A DNA stretch of 14,693 nt from Holosporales bacterium. Its GTDB lineage: Bacteria > Pseudomonadota > Alphaproteobacteria > Caedimonadales > UBA9215. This document shows positions 1 through 5,828 of the stretch, piece by piece. Below the pieces are notes generated by a model. That model searched no databases, was not told where the DNA came from, and was given only the letters and a program-made list of their open reading frames with translations. Within the stretch, counting starts at the first letter, position 1; each line of letters starts with the position of its first letter. The DNA lies in contig DOCA01000230.1 in NCBI GenBank assembly GCA_003503995.1, positions 5,961-20,653 on the forward strand, read 5' to 3'. Made by a program: the position numbers and the translations under genes.

Positions 1-37
1 TCCGGTCATTTGCAGGGGCAAAACCTAAATCACTATA
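1..37. repeat. Right end of a dispersed intergenic repeat (copy A)
   Basis: Positions 1-9 (TCCGGTCAT) and 21-37 (AAACCTAAATCACTATA) recur exactly at 13825-13833 and 13837-13853. The intervening stretch differs: 11 bases here and 3 bases in the other copy. The window starts inside this copy, so its left part cannot be seen. The element ends directly in front of the tRNA-Gln gene and its last bases contribute to a -10-like TATAGT. No coding potential is visible. Confidence 0.7.
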
Positions 38-39
38 GT
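10..39 (+). promoter_or_regulatory. Possible promoter of tRNA-Gln
   Basis: TTGCAG (10-15, three of six consensus bases) is followed after 18 bases by TATAGT (34-39, five of six). Transcription would start around 46, some 16 bases before the tRNA. The -35 match is weak, so the call rests on the -10 box and its position. Confidence 0.3.
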
Positions 40-61
40 ATGTGAGGTGCCTTTAGGACTT

Positions 62-135
62 TGGGAAATAGTTTAGCGGTAGAACTCTCGGCTCTGGACC
101 GGGCAACCCAGGTTCGAATCCTGGTTTCCCAGCCA
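62..135 (+). tRNA. tRNA-Gln (anticodon CTG)
   Basis: A full cloverleaf can be drawn by hand. The acceptor arm is TGGGAAA (62-68) with TTTCCCA (125-131), followed by discriminator G132 and an encoded CCA (133-135). The D-stem is 71-73 with 83-85. The anticodon stem is 87-91 with 99-103, and the 7-base loop 92-98 carries CTG at 94-96. The variable loop has 4 bases, and the T-stem 108-112/120-124 encloses TTCGAAT. The U1-A72 first pair and G at position 37 are typical of bacterial tRNA-Gln. This tRNA reads CAG; a UUG isoacceptor is presumably encoded elsewhere. A run of six T follows the CCA. The gene converges on the ABC-3C operon. Confidence 0.95.
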
Positions 136-200
136 TTTTTTGGCGTATCCCCTCGGTAAATACTTTTCTTTTTATAATGGGGTTGGTTATTTATTTTGTG

Positions 201-1919
201 TTAGTAAGTGATGCCAAGAAGGCATCCAAATTCTTCATCATCAGTAAGTCTTAATTTTATATATTTATCAAAATCAAAGTTTTCACTAAAATCGTTATAG
301 GGCACCATGTCAGAATTAATGGTCATGATATATTGAAAGTTATGTTCTGTTGATTTTTTGCTTGCTTGCTCGATTGCATGAGCAACTTGCCTGTCATCAA
401 CGCCTTCAAAAATGATGCTGTCATGAATAAGGAAGTTTATATGCCTCTCTAAAATACTTTGCATACATATGATCATTAAGTCGTAGCAAAATACCCTCAT
501 TTTACCAATACCACCACCGCTACTGCCTGCTATATCTATTTCAAAATGATATCCTTTATTTGATATATCAATTGAAAATTCCCCAGATTTTTTATACAAA
601 GATCCTACTATTTCGTTAAATAGACTTATTGCTTGGTCTATCAAATTTTTTTTCTCTACGTAGTCTAAGGTAGCGGTTTTATTTAATTCTATTTTTGAGA
701 ATTTAATTTCTTGGCGTTTTTCGCTTCTGTTACGAATTTCTTTAATATTATGGCTGATATTTTCTAATTTTTGGACGAGTTTTGTGTTTTCTTCTTGAAT
801 GAGAGAATATTCTTCTAGTGCTCCATGCGTGCTAAGAACTTTCATGCATTCAGATTTCATGTCTGTAAGTGTCGTTATAAGCCTTTCTCTTTCTCTTATT
901 TCGTTTTTAATGATTTCTATTTCTAAGCTTAAAAAACTTGAACGATTCTGAATTATTGTTTCGTGAAAAACAAGGGCTTCTTCTAATGTTTTCTTGATTG
1001 AATTTGGAAAAATCAAGCCAATTTCTTTGTAAACTGATTCTAGCTTCTTTTGTTCAGGTGGCTTTTCTTCAGATGTAGCCTCTTCATAATATTCAAGTTT
1101 TTGCTTATCAGTCATACTTTCATTAACGAGGCTGTGTAGCTCTCTTGTTAGATTGTTTGCTTTGATTTGAATATCTTTGTATTTTTCGTGAACCGTGAAA
1201 TTAGAGAGTAAGGTGCGACTTTTCTGTAGTTCCGATTCCGCGTCTGCTTTTTGTTTTTCTAATTCTGACTCTGATTCATAAACATCTTCTTTGATAGCTG
1301 TTTCTAGGGCTTTTAAGGCCTTGTTTTGTTTATGAAGCTTAACCCAGTCAGCTGCGTGTTGAGGATCAAGCCCAATAAGAAAAGCGTTGTAAATATTTGC
1401 GGCACTATTTGACTGACTGGAGTAAAATTTTAGAGGCTGGCTATAGGCATCATTACCAGATCTCAGAAAATATGAAAGGGCACTTCTAATAGATAAATTG
1501 CTCGTTTCTGGTATGTTAAACAAGGCGAGTCCAAGAAGTTGTTTCCATTTTTCTAAAGTTAAGAAGTGTTTAGCGGTTTCTTCGTCCAATTCTGTGCTAA
1601 AGGGCCAGCTTTTTGTTGAGCCTTCGATTACAAATTTATTAGAGTAACTGACTGCTCTTGTAACTTTGACACGGTTTTCAAATAGTGTAATATCTATTGT
1701 AAATTTCCAACCATCTAGCGCATCAATGCAAAGCCCACTTCTAGAAGAGTTACTTCCTAGGCAAAAATTTATTATAGAAATCAGTGTTGATTTCCCTCTA
1801 CTGTTAATTGTTTTTATTTTATCAGATTCGTCTTGCCGTTCTGCAATGATGACATTGAGTCCTTGGTCAAAATGCACGCTTTTGAAAGAAGGTTTGTTGG
1901 AATGTATTCCATGTATCAT
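201..1919 (-). CDS. ABC-3C system ATPase, DUF2326-type coiled-coil ABC/SMC-like protein
   Basis: 572 aa. The N-terminal half-ATPase has a P-loop-like stretch INSRGKST (residues 38-45). A long charged region, roughly 190-420 and rich in E, K, L and Q, looks like the coiled coil of SMC/RecN-type ATPases. The C-terminal half-ATPase has SGGGIGK (467-473), resembling an ABC signature, then a hydrophobic strand ending HDS (D500), a Walker-B-like position. This layout fits DUF2326 proteins, the motor or sensor subunit of ABC-three-component conflict systems. It should bind ATP, dimerise through its head and relay a DNA or nucleoprotein signal to the nuclease partner. It is the last gene of the operon, starting one base after the stop of the middle component, with AAGAG about 7 bases upstream of its ATG. 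The glycines usual in a P-loop before the GKS are T37 and S40 here. Family assignment is from motif pattern and neighbours; the trigger is unknown. Confidence 0.85.
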   Translation of the reverse strand: MIHGIHSNKPSFKSVHFDQGLNVIIAERQDESDKIKTINSRGKSTLISIINFCLGSNSSRSGLCIDALDGWKFTIDITLFENRVKVTRAVSYSNKFVIEGSTKSWPFSTELDEETAKHFLTLEKWKQLLGLALFNIPETSNLSIRSALSYFLRSGNDAYSQPLKFYSSQSNSAANIYNAFLIGLDPQHAADWVKLHKQNKALKALETAIKEDVYESESELEKQKADAESELQKSRTLLSNFTVHEKYKDIQIKANNLTRELHSLVNESMTDKQKLEYYEEATSEEKPPEQKKLESVYKEIGLIFPNSIKKTLEEALVFHETIIQNRSSFLSLEIEIIKNEIRERERLITTLTDMKSECMKVLSTHGALEEYSLIQEENTKLVQKLENISHNIKEIRNRSEKRQEIKFSKIELNKTATLDYVEKKNLIDQAISLFNEIVGSLYKKSGEFSIDISNKGYHFEIDIAGSSGGGIGKMRVFCYDLMIICMQSILERHINFLIHDSIIFEGVDDRQVAHAIEQASKKSTEHNFQYIMTINSDMVPYNDFSENFDFDKYIKLRLTDDEEFGCLLGITY

Positions 1920-1920
1920 A

Positions 1921-2142
1921 TTAAGCTCTTTTTATTTTATTGTTTTCTAAGTGAATTGCACCAATAATATGGAGCATATCTAAGGTCGAAATAAACCTTT
2001 CATAGGTTTGTATGGCTGGATTGTTTTTGGTGCTTTCCCACAATGTTGAAAGAGCAATGGGGCTTTGAATTCTCTGCAGTATTACCACCCCTGCGCCAAT
2101 TAAAGTTTCATTGGCTGGGATATGTTTTGTGGGTAAAATCAT
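1921..2142 (-). CDS. ABC-3C system small middle component (MC6-like)
   Basis: 73 aa. It begins MILPTKHIPANETLIG and continues with a predicted helical pattern (LQRIQSPIALSTLWES, then YERFISTLDMLHIIGAIHL), consistent with a compact winged-helix-like fold ending in a beta wing. The LP-K-H-I opening, the 'tLW' segment and the 'LD-L--IGAI' segment fit the short middle components that bridge nuclease and ATPase in ABC-3C systems. Its ATG overlaps the TGA of the nuclease gene in an ATGA arrangement (2139-2142), so translation is probably coupled. Its TAA lies one base before the ATPase ATG. No catalytic residues are evident. An adaptor role is inferred from the family and from its position between the two other genes. 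The exact MC subfamily number is uncertain. Confidence 0.8.
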   Translation of the reverse strand: MILPTKHIPANETLIGAGVVILQRIQSPIALSTLWESTKNNPAIQTYERFISTLDMLHIIGAIHLENNKIKRA

Positions 2143-2894
2143 TTTTCAAAAACCTCACAAATTTCAAATAAGTGTGTCAATATTGCCAAGCCTGCTGCTT
2201 GGCGCTTAAAATCATAATTATTGCCGTTTGCAAATTCTAACATATTGTTAAACAGGTCATCTGCCTGTATCCCTTCTGATGTTAGTCGGCCGTATTCTTC
2301 TAAGAAGCCCTTTTTTAATTTTTTTGGAAAATTATTATCAAGCTTAGATTGGCTTTTGAGGTATGTAGCAACCTCACGACTCCTGGCGATCCCGGTAATA
2401 AGAAGGTTATGAGTGTTTTGAGTTAAGCTATTTTTCTTTATTTTTTCTATTGGCGGTAGAATTTCAAAAGAAGTCTCTTCATCTATGAATGTGTTAGACA
2501 TAATAGCTTTGGCTGTAACTTCTAATTCAGGAAAACTAATATTCATTACTGCTTTGTTTAATGACATTTGAACCCACGCCTCATGGTCAGATTTCATTTT
2601 ATGAAGCTTTTGTACGGGGTATTGATCAACATTAGTATCAATAATATCATGATGTGTACCACATAATAAAATCCAGTTATCATATGTATCAATTTTTGAT
2701 GGGGGGTAGGAATTGTCAGATCTTGGACCATTATTGCTATGTGCAATGATATGGGCAATTTTTCCGATTTGCTTCGATTTTGTGTCGAGTGGATTTTCTA
2801 ATATTAAATCTATTTTGCACTCTGGAAAGTTGCAGCGTGCTGCCGCAAGACCATACAATTTTTTAATATCAGGGAATGGTTGTTTGCGAGCCAT
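2139..2894 (-). CDS. ABC-3C system HNH endonuclease effector
   Basis: 251 aa, first gene of the minus-strand operon. Residues about 15-90 form an HNH/McrA-like nuclease: C21 and C26 in a CxxxxC knuckle, the AHIIAH segment with H48 and H52, an asparagine in DNW (N73), then LLCGTHHDIID with C78, H81 and H82. These supply zinc ligands and the beta-beta-alpha-metal active site. A linker (about 110-150) leads to a helical C-terminal domain (about 150-251) ending LFEICEVFEK. An ending of this kind is characteristic of the CTD that docks effectors onto ABC-3C machinery. The likely activity is DNA cleavage once the ATPase complex is triggered, in defence against phage or plasmids. No good Shine-Dalgarno precedes the ATG; it is chosen because the nuclease domain begins right after it. 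The TGA stop is the only TGA ending an intact long gene in the window. Confidence 0.85.
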   Translation of the reverse strand: MARKQPFPDIKKLYGLAAARCNFPECKIDLILENPLDTKSKQIGKIAHIIAHSNNGPRSDNSYPPSKIDTYDNWILLCGTHHDIIDTNVDQYPVQKLHKMKSDHEAWVQMSLNKAVMNISFPELEVTAKAIMSNTFIDEETSFEILPPIEKIKKNSLTQNTHNLLITGIARSREVATYLKSQSKLDNNFPKKLKKGFLEEYGRLTSEGIQADDLFNNMLEFANGNNYDFKRQAAGLAILTHLFEICEVFEK

Positions 2895-2992
2895 TTGAAA
2901 TTAATTAAAATCTATTCTTATTTTTTATATATCGCAATAAACTATATAAAACTTTAAGGAAATGATTAAAAATATTTCCAGGAGGTGTCGGC

Positions 2993-3049
2993 GTGTTAAA
3001 GCTTGCTTTTGTGAGGCTGCAGGATCTTCTTTTCAATTTTATAAAATAA
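2993..3049 (+). other. Possible 18-codon leader ORF upstream of dnaN
   Basis: A consensus AGGAGG (2980-2985) sits 7 bases before a GTG, opening an 18-residue frame (MLKLAFVRLQDLLFNFIK) that ends at TAA 3047-3049, 69 bases before dnaN. The ribosome-binding site is better than that of most genes here. The peptide is amphipathic and matches nothing I recognise. It could be a leader peptide, a remnant of an older gene or chance. An overlapping 38-codon ATG frame (2962-3078) has its purine-rich stretch too close to the ATG and is less likely. Confidence 0.2.
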
Positions 3050-3053
3050 AGGC

Positions 3054-3096
3054 TTTTAAAGTTTTTCGGAATCGCTAGAATGTCACTAAAATAGTG
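3054..3096 (+). promoter_or_regulatory. Candidate dnaN promoter with overlapping palindrome
   Basis: TTTTAA (3054-3059) and TAGAAT (3076-3081) are separated by 16 bases; a second -10-like TAAAAT lies at 3087-3092. The latter is at the centre of the perfect palindrome CACTAAAATAGTG (3084-3096). The -35 match is poor. A palindrome over a -10 box just before the dnaN ribosome-binding site could be an operator, but no protein can be named. Confidence 0.25.
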
Positions 3097-3118
3097 TCAT
3101 TTCACTTTAAGGATCACC

Positions 3119-4231
3119 ATGAAAGTCAGTTTAAGCCGTAGTCACTTTTTAAAAGCCCTTCAACACAGCAATAATATCATTGAACGCCGGACCACCGTTC
3201 CTATTTTGGCGAATATTCTCATTGATGCGACTGGCGAAGACCAGGTGTTGTTTACGTCGACGGACCTTGAGATTTCTATTGTGGAAACTGTTCCAGCGGC
3301 CATCGAAGCTAAGGGAAAAATTACGGTTTCTGGTAAAATGCTCCATGATATTGTGCGTAAACTTCCCGGATACATTGAGATTTTTTTGACATTGAATGAA
3401 GAAGGCTCACGGTTATCCGTTGAATCTGGGAAATCTCACTTTGAGCTTTCAGTGCTTTCTCCTGATGATTATCCTGCTGTGACCATTGCAGAGCTACCCA
3501 ATACGTTTTCTGTACCAGCTAAGACGTTGATTTCGTTGTTTGATCGTACGGCCTTTGCCATGTCAACGGAGGAAACACGCTATTACTTAAATGGCATTTA
3601 TATGCATGCAACAGAAGATGGTAAATTGCGTGCTGTTGCAACCGATGGGCACCGCATGGCTCGTATGCAAGCACCATTGCCTGAAGGAGCTGATGGTATT
3701 CCTGGTGTGATTATTTCGCGAAAAACCATTGCCCAAATTCAAGATATGGCCTCGGATACAGACCAAGATATTAAGATTTCTCTTTCTGAGACACAAATTA
3801 GTGCTCGGTTTGAAAATGCTTACTTGATCTCAAGGCTTGTTGATGGTCAGTTTCCTGAGTACGAACGTGTTGTGCCTAAAAATGCTGATAAAAGTTTCTC
3901 CTTTAATCCAAGCTATATGGCAACAGTTGTTGATCGCGTTGCGACCATGGCCTCTGAGAAAACACACGGTGTAAAATTAGCCATTGATAGTGGTAAAATT
4001 TCTTTTTCAGCCGATGGCAGTGGTTTTGGAACAGCTGACGAAGAAATGCCAATTGAGTATGGTGAGGCGCCTGTTAGTATTGGTTTTAACTCGAAATACC
4101 TTTTGGATGTGACCGATAAAATGGACGGAAAAGATGCCGAGATGTCTTTTTCTGATGAGGCGTCACCGGTTATGATTCAAAGTGTGGAAGAGAAAGAAGC
4201 GATGTATGTTTTGATGCCGATGCGCATCTAA
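3119..4231 (+). CDS. dnaN: DNA polymerase III subunit beta (sliding clamp)
   Basis: 370 aa, the usual length for the bacterial beta clamp. The protein closes as a ring-shaped dimer on DNA and tethers the replicative polymerase and many repair factors. Three successive clamp folds of about 120 residues are discernible. Recognisable family segments are the N-terminal 'NNIIERRTTVPILANILIDA', the middle 'ATDGHRMAR' and 'RLVDGQFPEYERVVP', and the C-terminal 'YVLMPMRI', which contributes to the hydrophobic partner-binding groove. An AAGGA (3109-3113) lies 5 bases before the ATG. The gene is divergent from the ABC-3C operon, and dnaA is not next to it within this window. The downstream spacer before recF is unusually long (394 bases), so dnaN may be transcribed apart from recF-gyrB. 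Confidence 0.98.
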   Translation: MKVSLSRSHFLKALQHSNNIIERRTTVPILANILIDATGEDQVLFTSTDLEISIVETVPAAIEAKGKITVSGKMLHDIVRKLPGYIEIFLTLNEEGSRLSVESGKSHFELSVLSPDDYPAVTIAELPNTFSVPAKTLISLFDRTAFAMSTEETRYYLNGIYMHATEDGKLRAVATDGHRMARMQAPLPEGADGIPGVIISRKTIAQIQDMASDTDQDIKISLSETQISARFENAYLISRLVDGQFPEYERVVPKNADKSFSFNPSYMATVVDRVATMASEKTHGVKLAIDSGKISFSADGSGFGTADEEMPIEYGEAPVSIGFNSKYLLDVTDKMDGKDAEMSFSDEASPVMIQSVEEKEAMYVLMPMRI

Positions 4232-4295
4232 AAAACATCCTGTCAAAAGGTTCTTTTGGCGATAAAAATGTAAAAGGTTAACTTTCGCGGGACGC

Positions 4296-4311
4296 GCGTA
4301 CTAAGGTACGC
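4296..4311. repeat. Perfect 6-bp inverted repeat
   Basis: GCGTAC (4296-4301), loop TAAG, GTACGC (4306-4311). It is 64 bases after the dnaN stop. It lacks a following T run, so it is not a typical intrinsic terminator; it may be part of the repetitive element occupying this spacer. Confidence 0.6.
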
Positions 4312-4356
4312 TTACGTTTCCACGGTCTCCCTTCACATTTTTCTCATCCAAAACCG

Positions 4357-4407
4357 CTTCGCTTAACCATTTTGCCAAGACGTTTTTAGGTGCTTGAATT
4401 TTGAAAG
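4357..4407. repeat. Imperfect direct repeat, copy 1 (51 bases)
   Basis: Begins CTTCGCTTAACCATTTTGCC and ends ATTTTGAAAG. It matches 4443-4493 over the same length with only a few substitutions (near positions 4382, 4388-4390 and 4396-4397). The period is 86 bases. On the minus strand the copies encode related peptides. Confidence 0.85.
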
Positions 4408-4442
4408 ATTTCGCGCCAAAATAGCGCACTTTTGCTGATCGC

Positions 4443-4493
4443 CTTCGCTTAACCATTTTGCCAAGACATTTTTGAGTGCTCAAATTTTGAAAG
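4443..4493. repeat. Imperfect direct repeat, copy 2 (51 bases)
   Basis: Same 51-base unit as 4357-4407. It is followed at 4497-4520 by a third, partial copy of the end of the unit (GTTTTGAGTGCTTGAATTTT onward), so the tail of the unit occurs three times in about 130 bases. Confidence 0.85.
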
Positions 4494-4569
4494 TCCGTTT
4501 TGAGTGCTTGAATTTTAAAGGTCTACGCTGAAATAGGATATTTTTCGGTGTTTAAGTCGTAGTCGATGC

Positions 4570-4599
4570 ATTTTGGGGCGTTCAAGGACTTGCCAAAAT
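4570..4599. repeat. Inverted repeat 26 bases upstream of recF
   Basis: ATTTTGG (4570-4576) pairs with CCAAAAT (4593-4599), with a smaller CAAG/CTTG pairing inside the loop. The recF start has no good Shine-Dalgarno, so an RNA hairpin here could influence its expression. No T run follows, which argues against a terminator. Confidence 0.5.
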
Positions 4600-4625
4600 A
4601 ACCGTGTTTCAACAAAAGAATCCAT

Positions 4626-5813
4626 ATGACTTTATCTGTGCCTCTTTCCCAGCCATCTGACTCTCCAAGAATTGCGTCTGGTATTAGCCGTTTGGTATTG
4701 TCTGGCTTTCGCTCTTATCCCTCCTTAAAGATTGACTGTGATACACGCCCTGTTGTTTTAACGGGGCAAAATGGGGCAGGGAAAACAAACATTTTAGAAG
4801 CTATTTCTTTTTTGAGCCCTGGGCGGGGTTTGCGCAGTGTTAAATTATCTGAGGCTTTATGTCACCCCGATACGGAGCAGGGCGAGGCTTTTTCCTCTTG
4901 GTCCGTTGCGGCTTCCCTTAATACACCCTATGGTATGACCGATATTGGTACGGGGCTCGATTTGAGGGTTGGGGAAAATGAGAAACGGTTGTTGCGTATT
5001 AATCGGGAAGATGTTCGCTCGCAAGCGACGTTAAGTGAGCATTTAAATGTGCAGTGGTTAACACCTCAAATGGACCGTGTTTTTTCCGATGGGATAACAG
5101 CAAAGCGGCGCTTTTTGGACCGTTTGGTTTATGGCCTAGATCCTCACCATGCAGGGCGCGTCATGCGCTATGATCATGTGATGAGAGAGCGTTTACGCCT
5201 CTTAAAACAAGGGGGGATATCCCAAACAGCTTGGTTGGACACTTTGGAGGCTAAGATGGCAGAATCAGGTGTAGCCATTGCAGCAGCTCGTTTACAAACC
5301 ATTGAAACACTGAAGCAAGCAAAAGAATGGGCTTTAGGGCTTTTTCCAAAGGCAGCGCTTTCTATTGTGGGAGAGTGCGAAACGGATTTGCAAGAACGGT
5401 CGGCCTTGGAGGCTGAAGATCGTTTGCAAAGGCATTTGGCTCAGAACCGTTCTCAGGATGCGGAGTCGGGACGAACTCTTCAGGGTCCCCACCGTTCGGC
5501 TCTTCATGTGCATTATGTAGAGAAAAATCGTCGAGCGGAACACTGCTCGACGGGAGAACAAAAAGCGCTTCTGATTTCCATTGTGATGGCTGCTAGTCGC
5601 TTGCAGGCCTTGCGGGGAGATCAGGTTCCTATTTTGTTATTGGATGAGGTTGTGGCGCATCTTGATGAGGGGCGACGACGGGCTTTATTTGAAGAAATTT
5701 TGAATTTAAAGATTCAAGCTTGGATGACAGGGACGGATTCTGACCTTTTTTCTGAATTTGGACGGGAAATTCAACATTTTAAAATTGCCCAGGGGGCCCT
5801 AGAAGTTGTATAA
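4626..5813 (+). CDS. recF: DNA replication and repair protein RecF
   Basis: 395 aa, slightly longer than the usual 355-380. RecF is an ABC-type ATPase that works with RecO and RecR to load RecA at single-stranded gaps behind stalled forks. Visible motifs are Walker A GQNGAGKT (residues 47-54), the family segment 'FLSPGRGLRS', the ABC signature region STGEQKALLI (308-317) and Walker B ILLLDEV with D340 and E341, followed by the D-loop 'AHLDEGRR'. About 20 polar residues precede the usual start of the fold (SRLVLSGFRSY), so the true start may lie downstream; no other ATG is available there and no clear ribosome-binding site precedes 4626. gyrB starts 15 bases after the stop, indicating cotranscription. 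Confidence 0.96.
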   Translation: MTLSVPLSQPSDSPRIASGISRLVLSGFRSYPSLKIDCDTRPVVLTGQNGAGKTNILEAISFLSPGRGLRSVKLSEALCHPDTEQGEAFSSWSVAASLNTPYGMTDIGTGLDLRVGENEKRLLRINREDVRSQATLSEHLNVQWLTPQMDRVFSDGITAKRRFLDRLVYGLDPHHAGRVMRYDHVMRERLRLLKQGGISQTAWLDTLEAKMAESGVAIAAARLQTIETLKQAKEWALGLFPKAALSIVGECETDLQERSALEAEDRLQRHLAQNRSQDAESGRTLQGPHRSALHVHYVEKNRRAEHCSTGEQKALLISIVMAASRLQALRGDQVPILLLDEVVAHLDEGRRRALFEEILNLKIQAWMTGTDSDLFSEFGREIQHFKIAQGALEVV

Positions 5814-5828
5814 AGGAAGGACAATAAT

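Larger units (their letters stand above)
4232..4625. other. 394-base spacer between dnaN and recF with repeats and hairpins
   Basis: No credible + strand gene lies here. The stretch holds a perfect 6-bp hairpin (4296-4311), two imperfect 51-base repeats with a third partial copy (4357-4520), and a 7-bp hairpin ahead of recF (4570-4599). A minus-strand frame is open across the repeats from 4522 to 4301. It has only a TTG start at 4483 and a repetitive translation (FKIQA recurs twice in the frame), so I do not call it a gene. No canonical terminator with a T run was found after dnaN. Confidence 0.6.

Noticed and set aside
132..144. GCCATTTTTTGGC as a terminator after the tRNA
   Set aside because: Only a 4-bp stem, which overlaps the CCA end, and no T run after it. 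The T run directly behind the CCA may help termination but is not a structured terminator.
4357..4493. CRISPR array
   Set aside because: Only two imperfect 51-base copies plus a partial one; unit and spacing do not fit a CRISPR and no cas gene is present.
4645..4656. TTTCCCAGCCAT, identical to the tRNA-Gln 3' end at 125-136, as a possible attachment repeat
   Set aside because: It lies inside the recF coding start, would enclose dnaN, and a 12-base match is expected several times by chance in a window of this size. No integrase is present.
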